A stretch of DNA of 64,000 bases from Epithemia pelagica (taxonomy: Eukaryota; Bacillariophyta; Bacillariophyceae; Surirellales; Surirellaceae): positions 3,658,001 to 3,722,000 of the forward strand of contig OX337232.1 in NCBI GenBank assembly GCA_946965045.2, read 5' to 3'. Position 1 is the first letter of the stretch, and each line of letters begins with the position of its first letter. The translations under genes and the position numbers were made by a program. Below the pieces are notes generated by a model that worked only from the letters and a program-made list of their open reading frames with translations, was not told where the DNA came from and did no database searches. Below are positions 54,620-64,000 of this stretch, piece after piece.

Positions 54620-55132
54620 TTACGTGCTCATGTAAGTGGACATGTCAATCTCATCCGGAAGTTCAGGAATGTTGACTTCGAAACGTGACTGGACTTTGTT
54701 GAGGATCTCTTGGTCGGGCTCCGGACTAATAAAGGAGATGGCGATTCCCCTCGTTCCAAATCGACCTGCACGTCCGACACGATGCAAGAACTGGTCTGAA
54801 TCATCGGGAAAGTCATAGTTTATCACAACATTGACACGTTCAATATCAATACCACGTCCAAACAAATCGGTTGCCACCAAGATGCGGGCATTGAACTCTT
54901 TGAAGGATTTGTACTGAGAAATCCGCTCTTCTTGTTTCATCCCCGCATGAATGCAAATGGAAGGAAAGTTGCATTCCGTCAATAACCGATTCAACTCCTT
55001 GGCACGAGCGACCTTTGAAACAAAAATCACCACTTGATTAAACTCGAGTGCATCGAGCAAGTCGTTCAGTTTTCGGTTCTTTTCTGCCTCGGCAAGTTTG
55101 GCATAAAGTAGATTACGGATCCCTGATGACAT
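54620..55132 (-). pseudogene. DEAD-box helicase C-terminal fragment, UAP56/Sub2-like
   Basis: 170 codons covering only the second RecA domain. Motifs: 'VVIFVSK' (IV), '[19 protein letters not shown]' (V) and '[16 protein letters not shown]' (VI); the end '[18 protein letters not shown]' is typical of the UAP56/DDX39 mRNA-export helicase. The first domain with Walker A and the DEAD box is absent. Sequence upstream on the minus strand (55133-55290) is a repeat array, then the hAT element; nothing helicase-like was found beyond it. A 5'-truncated copy is most likely, although the remaining frame is clean. Alternatively it is the last exon of a gene whose other exons are far away. Confidence 0.7.
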
Positions 55133-55213
55133 CTGCCCATATACTATGATTTAGATCCATATCATGTTTATTAGATAACTGAATGTCTAACAACTTATCT
55201 AATATAAATTTAT

Positions 55214-55272
55214 CCGAATCACACCAGGAATCGCGAACCACACCCTGAACCACACTCCGAACCACACCTTTT
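55214..55272. repeat. GTGTGGTTCGG-type array next to the hAT insertion
   Basis: On the minus strand the array reads aaaaaGGTGTGGTTCGG-GTGTGGTTC with three to four imperfect units, related to the arrays at 46846-46890 and 47108-47157. It lies 10-70 bp left of the hAT target duplication. Confidence 0.65.
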
Positions 55273-55290
55273 TAGATCTCCCCCTCGGAT

Positions 55291-55306
55291 CAGGGTTGTG
55301 AAGTAC
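55291..55306 (+). repeat. hAT left terminal inverted repeat
   Basis: CAGGGTTGTGAAGTAC, directly after the target duplication CCTCGGAT. Confidence 0.95.
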
Positions 55307-55700
55307 GCACACTCACACCTTGTACTTGACTACTAGTCCTTAAGTACACTAAAACTAGTAGCTGTTACTTTACTCTTAGTACTTTAAGTACGTCTAATGA
55401 AAGCATGTACTTTTCTTGTGATACTTACAAGATTAGTTGTCTGTGCTGATTAATTAACGTACTTAACTTTAGATAAGTAAGTACAACAATCTAACCAGAC
55501 TTACTTTACTTAGCAAAAGTATCTGTTGCCGATACTGTGCTGGTACTTTAATATCAACAAGTACCACATCATGAGAGTTTCCCTCGCCTTACTTACTCCA
55601 AGTAAGTACCTTGCTGTCTAACCCAAAGTACTTAATTTAAAACATTAAGTACGTACTTTCAAGTAATCAAAGTACCTACTTCACGCATCAATTTATCACT
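55307..55700. repeat. Left subterminal AAGTAC/GTACTT cluster of the hAT element
   Basis: More than a dozen copies of AAGTAC or GTACTT, or one-base variants, in both orientations and with irregular spacing. hAT transposases bind short subterminal motifs of this kind. Confidence 0.75.
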
Positions 55701-55846
55701 TACCTGTTACAGTCTGTTACATACTACTGCTCTCCAAGCTCCAAGGTACAAGTGCAGCGTTCAGTGCAGTGCATAGTGCATCCTGTGTTCCTTGCCCAAT
55801 TCCAATCCCATTTTCCAATCCAAGTAATGAGACATCCCCATTCACC

Positions 55847-57574
55847 ATGTCGATGGATTCTCTCATAGATGACAATTCTCTTCTGCAATTCACATCAACT
55901 TGTCACATCGAGTGGTCTCTGTCATGCTGTGACTCATATTCTCTTTTCATTGCGGACAGTATTACTTCATGCATTCTGGCTCCGCACGAGGAACAATTAC
56001 ATGCGGTTGTTACTGCCTCTGCCTCCTGGCTGAACCGTAATCAGCATTCGATAAAACTTCAGACTCTCTCGGAATGTCAAGCAAGTCACCATTGTATTAT
56101 ACCCAGATTTTCTTTCGAACAACTCCTTTTTCAAGTTAGCTCCCTTATTCTCCAATGGCTCAATGGAACAGACGAACACAACCTTATTTCCATCACATCA
56201 CATGACGAAACAACCGATCTTTATCTTGAAGTAAAATGCACACCGAAGTTCTCAATCTCCCCATGTATGGGTTGTTCCCAGTGCACCTCCTTTGTCATTG
56301 ACGAAATCAAGGAATATCCCGACGACTCTTTGCTGAGTATTGTTCTTGCATGGATACAGCGCAATCAAGCCCAATTCGTTGTCACTGATACCCTAACAGG
56401 TGTCTCCACTGTTCCCAACTCAATTGAAACGGTAATGGAAATTCTACTGAATTATATATCGGAAAAGATAACTCAATTACCGACTCCACCAGACCCCCTA
56501 AGCACACCACCCGTGTCCATCCAAGATGTATCCAAAAAAGCCTCTGACGATTCCACCACATCCTCATTATCTCAATCCACGAACTCTGTGCAGAATACGA
56601 AAACATCTTCTCCTAAAAAGCTCAGTCCATCCCGCCACAAGTACCAAACTCGGAAACAGAATTCTTTACTTTCGAGAGAAATCATTCTTGGGTCAAAATC
56701 TCGCAACAAAGTACAATACAATGATGGGAAAGGACCACGTCGGTTCATGCATGGCGACCCATTCAAAATATCCCCAAGTCGCATTACATGCCCGAATTTA
56801 CCACTCCGGCCATCCGCAACAACTATCGCAGATCGAGAAGCTTTCCTTGACGAACTACAAGCCTTCCACAACGTGCTTAAAAGTTCTGGACTCCATTCTC
56901 CTCGTGATGCCTGGGAAGAATGGATGGACATGGTGGCAGGTGATGACAAACTAGCGGACAAGGCCTTCATGTGTCTCATAATCATTCTTATGAGCTCGAG
57001 TACAACAGACAGTCAATTAGCGGCATTCATTCCCAAAATATTCTCTGCCGGTGTTACCTCCGCTGATGGTGTTCTCGAAGTGGTAGATCGCATTGGAATT
57101 GACTCCTTTTGTGCACTAATTTCTCCAGTTGGCCGTTTCCATCAAAATGCCGAAAGGATTGTCCATTCGGCATCGTACTTTGTCACCAGATATAACGGCA
57201 GGATCCCCAAGGACATATCCATACGAGAGTTGACCTCCTTGTTTGGAATTGGATACAAGACAGCACAAATTGTTGTATCCACTGCATTTGACCGAATAGA
57301 TGGCATCCCATCTGACGTCCATGTTATGCGTTGGTGCGAGGCACTGAAATGGACACCACCACTTTCAAACGACGGTCTACTCTGTTCGAAGTGCATAGAA
57401 CAATGGCTGCCTCCATCAAAATGGGGAATAATCAATCCCCTGTTTGGTGGAATTGGTCAGCTGATACAAAATCCGGAAAAACGTCCGCAATTGCTAGCAT
57501 TATTGGACGAGAACGGCTCTGACATGCTACAATCTATGATTCGCCTTATTCTGAAAGCTTACGGTAAAGACTAA
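55847..57574 (+). CDS. Endonuclease III-like HhH-GPD DNA glycosylase, hAT cargo
   Basis: 575 aa from the ATG at 55847. The C-terminal part (about residues 345-530) matches the base-excision-repair glycosylase fold. 'LMSSSTTDSQLAAFIPKIFS' corresponds to the LSAQTTD start of endonuclease III. 'LTSLFGIGYKTAQIVVSTAF' is the helix-hairpin-helix, with catalytic-type Lys at about 471. 'GIPSDVHVMRW' supplies the Asp at about 490. The Lys-to-Asp spacing is 19, against 18 in E. coli Nth. The four-Cys iron-sulfur cluster motif is not seen. The N-terminal 230 residues are an unknown domain with Cys pairs ('SPCMGCSQC'), then a Ser/Thr/Lys linker. The gene is inside the hAT ends. A role in element repair or target choice is inference. 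Confidence 0.82.
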   Translation: MSMDSLIDDNSLLQFTSTCHIEWSLSCCDSYSLFIADSITSCILAPHEEQLHAVVTASASWLNRNQHSIKLQTLSECQASHHCIIPRFSFEQLLFQVSSLILQWLNGTDEHNLISITSHDETTDLYLEVKCTPKFSISPCMGCSQCTSFVIDEIKEYPDDSLLSIVLAWIQRNQAQFVVTDTLTGVSTVPNSIETVMEILLNYISEKITQLPTPPDPLSTPPVSIQDVSKKASDDSTTSSLSQSTNSVQNTKTSSPKKLSPSRHKYQTRKQNSLLSREIILGSKSRNKVQYNDGKGPRRFMHGDPFKISPSRITCPNLPLRPSATTIADREAFLDELQAFHNVLKSSGLHSPRDAWEEWMDMVAGDDKLADKAFMCLIIILMSSSTTDSQLAAFIPKIFSAGVTSADGVLEVVDRIGIDSFCALISPVGRFHQNAERIVHSASYFVTRYNGRIPKDISIRELTSLFGIGYKTAQIVVSTAFDRIDGIPSDVHVMRWCEALKWTPPLSNDGLLCSKCIEQWLPPSKWGIINPLFGGIGQLIQNPEKRPQLLALLDENGSDMLQSMIRLILKAYGKD

Positions 57575-57620
57575 GTTGGTTGAATGTTCATTAAAATACT
57601 ACTTTAGTTCTTCACTGGTG

Positions 57621-60600
57621 TCAATGTTTTTCCTCGTCGTCTTCATTGGTCTCCTCATCGTCCTCATTGGAGTCGTCGTCTCCCACCTCCTCTTCTTCTT
57701 CCTCCTCATTGGCATCCTGGAACTCCTCTTCTTCCTCTTCATCCTCATTCTCCTCATGCTCTGAATTTTCATCTTTATCGTTATCTGACAAGGCATCAAG
57801 CAATCTACGAGAGAAGTTGCTCTCTTTTTCCATATTGTCCGATTGTTCATCGCTCCGACCTGATTGAGTCAATCGTTGTTTGTTCTCTTTCTTCTTCTTC
57901 TGTCTAGGAGACCGCCTCAATTCTTCGCTTCCTGATGACCTTTTTCTCGCTGGTGGTGGATTTGTCTTCTTTGTCGTTGACTTGGAACTGGATGTTGTTC
58001 TAATTTTGGACTGCTTGGCCTTCTTCTGACTCGAAGTTGTTGGTGTTTGGTTAGCCTTCCTCTTCTTCTTTGACCCGGATTCAGGTCCTGCCGTATCGTC
58101 CTTTTTTTGGCTCATCGCTTTTCTCTTTCGTTCCTCGACTGCTTGTTTCCTTGATCTTTCTAGTGATTCAAGACGGTCCATTTCTTCCTGTAGATGAACT
58201 GTGATGGCTTCATCTGTGTCAATGTCTTCTTCGACATCACTTTCCTCATTGTCATCACTGACATCAGACAAGTCCAATGATACTGGCTGTATGTCGTCTG
58301 CTGGCATCGGTACTGTGTCGTCGTTGTTGTCGTCTCCCAAGTCTGGATAGTACTCGTACACAGGTTCCGGTGTGCTACTTGCGAGAATATCGGTCGGCGG
58401 ATTTTTCTTTGCGTTGAAATCTTCCAATTCTTTAGTCGCTTCCTTCAACAACATGTTTCTCAGATATTCTGCCTGCTCTGTGTTCTCGAACAACTGTGGA
58501 GCCCGCTTCTTGCCAGGACCCGAGTGTGTTTCTGCCCCAATTTCTGTCGACGGCAAACTTGTTGCATCTGGATTGTGTTCGTCCGCTACCGAAGGTGCTT
58601 CATTCGCTGTTGTGTTTGTACCGGTGGCATCTTGCCTTGTTGTTGCTTGGTTGTCTCCCCCCTCTCGCGAGTCGTTTCCGATCGTTTCATTAGTAGTATT
58701 GCCATTGTTATCGTTGTCTTCGTCGTCCTCAATGACAATCACATCTTGTTCCTTCTTTTGATTTTCTAAGGCAATCTCCCTTTGAACAATATCCAATCGG
58801 ATTTTTCGTGTCAGCTTCTCCATCGCCCTCATCTCGAAGTTCTTGGCGGTAGTTTTGGTCTGCAACTTGTTTTGTTGAAACCACGAACCAAGGGAAAACA
58901 CACGCTCTTGGAAGGCGTTTGTGGCGGGCTTCGTGAGCCATATGACAGCTGTTGGGAAGACATGTTGGTAGTTGTCCTTGTTTTTCTCCCACCATCCCAT
59001 GACGTCGAAATACTTTCCCACAACAAGGAAATCTGTATCTTGGCATGCCGCAATGAACTGGGCTTTTTCCGGCCCTTTCCATTTCTTGGACTCGGTAGTG
59101 TATGCCTCAGTGGGGTATTTAGTGATCGCCTCTTGCCATCGACCATCGATTTCTCTTTTACATGCACGACGGAAATCTCGGAGACTATCTTCGCATGTTT
59201 GTCTCAAGACCTTGGCCACACGTGCTTCTTCCTCAGCAGCAGACGCCTTACCAGTAATGTTCAATAATGCTCTCTCGTTCAGTTCCTGAGATTCTCGAAA
59301 GTTGCGGAAAGCATTGAACTTTTTGAACGGTACATTTGCAGTTGGAAGAGAGTTGGTCTCTTGCGTCGTATTGCTTTGGGTTGTAGGAGTGCTGCTCTGT
59401 TGTTGTGTTGCCATCAACGAACCAATTCTGGAGTACGACTTGTTCGAGAATTTTTTGATCATGTCCCTGAGAAAAAGTTCCTTCACACGGGCGCCATCGT
59501 TCTGATCATACACTCCCAATGATTGGAAGAACTTAACAAAGATGTTCGTCATCAATGGATGGGCCATAAGAGCCTTTTCGGAGTCATCATTGATGGAACC
59601 ACCATCGTCGCGGACTCTACGCCGTTCCGCCAACAAGGTCTTGAACTCAGCAATGATACGTCGAATAAGAGTCCGTGGACCTGCTTTCAACTCCCCAAAA
59701 GACATGGGATCCCGTTGGCGATCTAATTGGGAAATGGTTATGTCTCCATTCCATCGTTTGTTGACTGGTGTTGTAAGTTTCACTGGAAGACAACCAATGG
59801 AATTGACTGTATTCTTCATTCGATGAGCATAAGACCGAGCGAGATAAATTTGCATTAGGGCAGCGGAAGAGGATCCTGGTTCGTCGGACTGAATGGAGAT
59901 GGAAACCTCCTGTAGTACGACCAAGATTGCCTCGTATTGGGCCAGTGTTTCCCATTGTTCCTGCTGTGGATAACTCTCTTTGAAGTCAGGGTCGGTACCA
60001 AAGTGACGTGAGGCGTAGTCGTCAAAGCACCATTTGTTCCTCAACAAATACTGGATGGTAAGCACACATCCAGAAACACGTGTTTCATTAGGTAGCGGAA
60101 TCTGGACTACGCTTTGGTTCATACGTTCCATTTCTGTGCGAACAGTATCAAACCGGTGGTTTGCCTTCTTGGACATCAACCACGCTGCAAATTTTTTGAA
60201 AACTGAGTACAGCTCCACAAAAGCCTTGTTGTCGTCCACCACTCTCTTATCTCTCGTCCGGACAACCAACCCTGTGGCGTGTTTCAAGACCAATTCGGCC
60301 TTATGCATGTCGCATTTGCCCACATTGGACGAACCCGTTATATATTTCCCTGCAAGCACAGCCGAAGCCGTGTTGTCGTTGACGGACGAGCAGAGATCAC
60401 TTTTGTGAAAGCCCACTGTCTGTAGTAAAGAGTGAGTCAGTCGCGCAACTTGTACAGCAGTGTGACCTTTAGTCTGTGCCAAACCAATTGGGATGCGATA
60501 CACGGCACAATTGCGAGGATCACAGAACATGACAGTGACCCCAAGTACATCGTACTTCTTAGCCTGCCACACATCATGGCATACAGTGGCGAAAGGGATT

Positions 60601-61459
60601 TCCTGTCGGCAAACCTTTTTGTAGTGTTGCCGGACACGGTAGGAAAGCTTGGACACTGTTCTGATGAAATCTTGATACGAAGCAACACGCATGGATGTTA
60701 CTTCGCGACGACTGATCACCTCAGGCCTGGATTCACGAAGAAGATTTGCATTTTTGATAGCAAAGTCGATCATCTTGCGGAACTCTGGCTTCTCCACAAT
60801 AGAAGCGGGTAGACAACAGTCGTTGACGCACTGGTATATGTGTTGCTGCATTTGTTGTCGAATGTTTCTCTTCGTGATCATTCCAGATCCATCGCCACGA
60901 TACATCGTCATTGTCGTTTGCGTCGGACTAGGTTGTTCTGGTGCGTTCGGATCGTCCTTTGTTCCTGGGATGACGAAGTCTTTGTGCTTTCCGTCAGTAT
61001 GCTGTTTTATATTGGAGGGCTTGCCGGTCAGCATGACAACTGCATTAGACAATGGAGTCTCTGGGTCCTTCATACACAACGGGCATAGAACACATCGCTT
61101 GGCAATGAAGGAAAACGGAGTTTTGTAGTCGTCTTTGCTGCTGAGGCTTGTTCTTTTTGGGCAGCCTTGAAAGCTTCGTTGATGCGTTGGAAACCTTTAT
61201 ACATGGTCAAATTCTGTGGATCGTGAGAACTCACAAAGGCCGAGAACTGTACCCAGTCAATGTGGACAGCAAATTTCCAAAGGGGCGACACATTGTGATG
61301 TCCAAAGTGGTCGGAAGGTAGCTCTTGACATTTGGGAACAATCTCCTTTTCTTGTAGGATGAACGACCGGAGAGACTTCTGTTGTGCAGCAATTACTTTC
61401 TCCGATTTCTTTCTCTCAGCATCACGGTCAGCTTTCTTTTTCTTTTGACGGATGGGCAT
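57621..61459 (-). CDS. hAT transposase with N-terminal BED-like finger
   Basis: Proposed model complement(join(57621..61140,61203..61459)), 1258 aa. The two frames join through a 62-bp intron (donor GTATAA, acceptor CCTCAG); a plain frameshift is the alternative. A BED-type finger follows the junction ('KRCVLCPLC...HTDGKHKDF'). The core has 'CHDVWQAKKYDVLGVTVMF' with the first Asp, 'SSVNDNTASAV' with the second, and the hAT signature 'KCDMHKAELVLKHA'. The C-terminal dimerisation region reads 'FPTAVIWLTKPATNAFQERV'. A long Lys/Ser and acidic tail (about 300 residues) is unusual and resembles nuclear chromatin-binding tails. The start ATG at 61459 precedes 'MPIRQKKKKADRDAERKK', a likely nuclear signal. 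Confidence 0.87.
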
Positions 61460-61471
61460 GATGATATAATG

Positions 61472-61653
61472 ATTGAAGGAAGCACTGATGGACAAGAGAG
61501 ACTTGTTGCTGTTGTTGTAGATTATGAGAGGACAACAAGTTACAAGGGACCGAGAGGCAACAATTGAAGGAAGCACTGATGGACAAGAGAGACTTGTTCC
61601 TGTTGTTGTAGATTATGAGAGGACAACAAGTTACAAGGGACCGAGAGGCAACA
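61472..61653. repeat. 91-bp tandem duplication upstream of the hAT transposase
   Basis: 61472-61562 and 61563-61653 are adjacent copies differing at one base ('gttgctg' against 'gttcctg'). They start 13 bp before the ATG and so lie in the promoter or 5' leader. Confidence 0.92.
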
Positions 61654-61789
61654 ACATTCATCCATGTTGGCATGAGACATGGATTGAAAGATATAGGTGC
61701 AAGCGAGTTTTGGAGATGAATGAGAGAGTGGAGAGGCTACTTGCTCCATACTGTGATGTACTTATGGACTTAGAAGTAGATATATACAA

Positions 61790-62081
61790 ATAATAGTACT
61801 TACCGATAGAGCTTTAAGTACGAAGAGAGGTGCTAAGGTACTTGATAGGGGTACTTAAGGTGCCGGTGAGGAGTAATGGTACTTGATAAGGGTACTTAAA
61901 GGATGAGGGTGAGGGAAGTGGTACTTCATTAAGGGTACTTAAGGTGGAAAAAAAAAGAGACGGTACTTGATGAAGAAGGCCTTGCGAAAAGTAAAGGAAT
62001 TGGTATTGATCGAAGGGACTTGGACAAAGGCAAAGGCAAAAGTACTGAAAAAGTACCGTTTTGGCGAAAAATGGGTACTTG
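61790..62081. repeat. Right subterminal GTACTT cluster of the hAT element
   Basis: Repeated 'ggtacttgat-agggtactta' units at about 40-60 bp spacing, with single GTACTT motifs up to the terminal repeat. The same core hexamer as on the left. Confidence 0.78.
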
Positions 62082-62097
62082 GTACTTCACAACCCTG
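62082..62097 (-). repeat. hAT right terminal inverted repeat
   Basis: GTACTTCACAACCCTG, the exact inverse of the left end and followed by CCTCGGAT. Confidence 0.95.
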
Positions 62098-62105
62098 CCT
62101 CGGAT

Positions 62106-62464
62106 TGCTCATTGTATTATACTCGTAATCGATGTTGCAGAGAATTAGATGACTGCTATGCTAGACCGGCTTGCTGGACTTTATCGAGATCTTCAGAAAT
62201 GTATATCTCAATGTCCGTCCAATGAGACGACCAGTGAGCAAGTAAGACTGCTGTCATGATTCATGATGGGTTGGTCGTAATACAAAGGTCATCAACAATA
62301 ATTAATTTACGACCAACGGTTTCCTCTAGAATGACCCAAGGCGTCAAACGCAAAACAATCTTTGTTGGTCCTTTGGGATGCGGAAACGCTCACAAATTGG
62401 TTCTCACATTTTTTGGAAAAGGACTCACACCGACTACACCGCAAGGAACCAACCATACCGCAAA
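62106..62464. other. Spacer between the hAT element and the EF-hand gene
   Basis: No separate gene supported. An in-frame ATG at 62378 would extend the EF-hand protein by 29 residues. Confidence 0.45.
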
Positions 62465-63417
62465 ATGGATGTTAAAAAACGAGGAGTCAATATCCCCGAC
62501 AGTGACTTGCCTGCTGAGAAACCAAATATTTCCTTTGAGAATATCAGGACAATGACATTGCGACAGCTGATGGGTATGTTGGATTCAGTTACGGACATGA
62601 GTAAATTATGCAGGATCAAAAAAGCAATCGAGTTGAAGAGAAGATGGGAAGGATTAAACAAGGCGAAGAGAAGATCCTCCTCTTCGACGAGTCGCGCATC
62701 CTCTTCGACGAGTCACGCAACCTCTTTGACGAGGAAGAAGAAACCGAACCAACGTGTGTTGGATTCCACGCAACCCGACGGTGAGTGTTACCTACTCCAG
62801 CCAAAGGAAAAGAAATATTTGCAGCAGATAAACGAGAAAACAACGACAAGGCTGTCCAAGATGATGTCAAGTTTCTCATGGACCACTTGGAATCGAATCA
62901 AGAGTTCTCTGTGGATCATCTTCGATCCCTCTATGTCTCGCTCTTGTCTGGGCTGGGCAATGGTGAAGATGGAGAGAGCCTTGATGTGGAAACTATGATT
63001 GATGAGGCAATTGCCAATATCGATACCAATGGCGATGGCATGATTGATGTATTGGAAATGGAGAGTGTTCACATGCCTCATGAGACTGGAGAATTCGTCT
63101 TTGACGATGTTGTAGCTTGTACTAGTACCCCTGACGAACAAGATGAAGAATGCATTACTGCAAACAATATTGTGGAGTTTCTGAATATGTTTTATGGTGG
63201 TCACAAGGTGGTTAGTGATGAGTTGGCTGAGCACATTGTGGAATTGAGTGGAGACGATCAGTGCTTTACTCGTTCCGAGTTTGAAGATGCCTTTGCTGGT
63301 GTTTCGGATGTGGATGAAATCTCGGCCGGAGTCATGTCGCACGGCTACTCCTTTGAGACATCTCTGGTGATTCCTACAGTGGCTCTTGCCGTGGCCGTGT
63401 GGTCCATGGTCATGTGA
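62465..63417 (+). CDS. EF-hand protein with C-terminal membrane anchor
   Basis: Model join(62465..62780,62825..63417), 302 aa. The 44-bp intron has donor GTGAGT and acceptor TTTGCAG; the join keeps the frame (TQPD-ADKRENND). The N-terminal part is basic with 'RQLMGMLDSVTDMSKLCRIK' and a Ser/Thr/Arg-rich linker. A canonical calcium loop 'DTNGDGMIDVLE' (D-x-N-x-D-G-x-I-x-x-x-E) lies near residue 180. A second, degenerate pair follows ('GDDQCFTRSEFEDAF'). The last 20 residues ('SLVIPTVALAVAVWSMVM') form a hydrophobic tail anchor. A calcium-responsive protein on an internal membrane is likely. The intron is very short, so the N-terminal half is less certain. Confidence 0.62.
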
Positions 63418-64000
63418 ACGCCAGACTACTTGTTACCTGCTACACGATACGTGGATATTGTATTCTTGTCGAATACAGATTTCTAATGGCATACATATCA
63501 TCTTTTTAAAAATCATGTTTTTTTCATTCGTAGAGTATCAACGTGGACGAGCTTGGTTGCTGTCAATAGATTACGGCGAATACTTCTAGCTAGGAACAGA
63601 ACTTCCATGTGGTTTGTGGTTCCCATTTTACCCTAGTACCCGCTGCAATGGTTCAATGGCACAGCCAGCCACGAAAGTGTGATGATTTGTAGAACACTCA
63701 AGTGAGGAAAAAGATTGGTTGCCAACGAGCTGAGAGAAACAGTGTTGTATGAATTGTGTTCTTTCGGTGATGATAACGTTTCGACCCTTGAATAGCTTTG
63801 TCGATTGCATGTCGACAATGCGTGGAGCCTCGACCATGAACAACACAACATAGGAATCAATCATATTCCGGCATTTATAGATAGAAGCACTCAACGTACA
63901 GCGGCTGATTCACTGTTCTTGAAATTTGTAATTGGTCGTACCACCAGGAAAAGAAAAGCGTGGCGCTACAATTCGTCTCGATCACTGTCTGTAGGAGGAG
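63418..64000. other. Right edge, weak ORF only
   Basis: A 78-codon frame on the minus strand from the ATG at 63864 to 63628 ('MIDSYVVLFMVEAPRIVDMQ') reads like protein, but it has no motif and an upstream stop. It could be a remnant or an exon of a gene crossing the window edge. Confidence 0.3.

Larger units (their letters stand above)
55283..62105. mobile_element. hAT DNA transposon with 8-bp target-site duplication
   Basis: The element spans 55291-62097 (6807 bp). CCTCGGAT stands at 55283-55290 and again at 62098-62105, a perfect 8-bp duplication as made by hAT transposases. The ends are 16-bp perfect inverted repeats (CAGGGTTGTGAAGTAC). Subterminal regions are packed with GTACTT/AAGTAC motifs on both sides. 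Inside are a hAT transposase (minus) and an endonuclease III-like gene (plus), convergent with 46 bp between stops. Such perfect ends indicate recent transposition. Confidence 0.95.

Noticed and set aside
57621-58100. Plus-strand Ser-rich frames near the hAT transposase C-terminus
   Set aside because: They are antisense to the Asp/Glu-rich tail of the transposase; poly-Ser there is a by-product of gag/gac repeats.
62781-62800. A 20-bp GTGAGT...CCAG segment as the EF-hand gene intron
   Set aside because: Too short to be spliced. The acceptor at 62824 gives a frame-keeping 44-bp intron instead.
1-64000. tRNA, rRNA and other structured RNA genes
   Set aside because: A visual search for T-loop-like ggttcgaatcc motifs paired with a D-arm found no acceptable candidate. 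A covariance-model scan would be needed to exclude them.

Overview
The window looks like nuclear DNA of a diatom or a close stramenopile relative. The evidence is short GT-AG introns (44 to 447 bp in the models here), genes on both strands, trinucleotide-rich low-complexity coding, a diatom-style Ty1/copia retrotransposon, a plastid-type SDR/CIA30 protein with a hydrophobic N-terminus, and clathrin-adaptor and cytochrome b561 genes. No prokaryotic operon structure and no convincing tRNA or rRNA gene was seen.

Layout. 0.5-2 kb: a decayed Kelch-repeat gene. 2.2-5.6 kb: an intact AP-1 gamma-adaptin gene (minus strand, one intron). 8.1-20 kb: three tandem paralogues encoding ankyrin-like repeats plus a coiled coil (plus strand), followed by one intact SDR-CIA30-SDR gene (minus strand, HCF173-like architecture). 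Fragments of that same gene lie downstream of the other two ankyrin genes, so the array appears to have grown by duplication of a two-gene unit. 21-30 kb: four ORFs that may form one mobile unit. These are a small hypothetical protein, a basic intron-containing protein, a protein joining a SET methyltransferase-like domain to a candidate Fe(II)/2-oxoglutarate oxygenase domain, and a DDE-superfamily transposase. 30.6-34.4 kb: two tandem copies of a multi-pass membrane protein gene. 35.6-38.9 kb: a single-pass low-complexity membrane protein and a cytochrome b561.

40.4-62.1 kb is a mobile-element cluster. It holds a copia retrotransposon with nearly identical 113-bp repeats, a MITE-like inverted repeat, a secreted-protein gene, a broken glycosyltransferase-like gene, a piggyBac element with TTAA-flanked terminal repeats, a helicase C-terminal fragment, and a hAT element bounded by a perfect 8-bp target-site duplication. 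The hAT element carries an endonuclease III-like (HhH-GPD) DNA glycosylase gene opposite its transposase. The window ends with an EF-hand protein that has a C-terminal membrane anchor.

The most notable observations are the DNA-glycosylase cargo of the hAT element, the SET plus 2OG-oxygenase fusion beside a DDE transposase, and the recurrent pairing of a transposase with a companion gene. Functional statements rest on motifs read by eye. No database search was possible.
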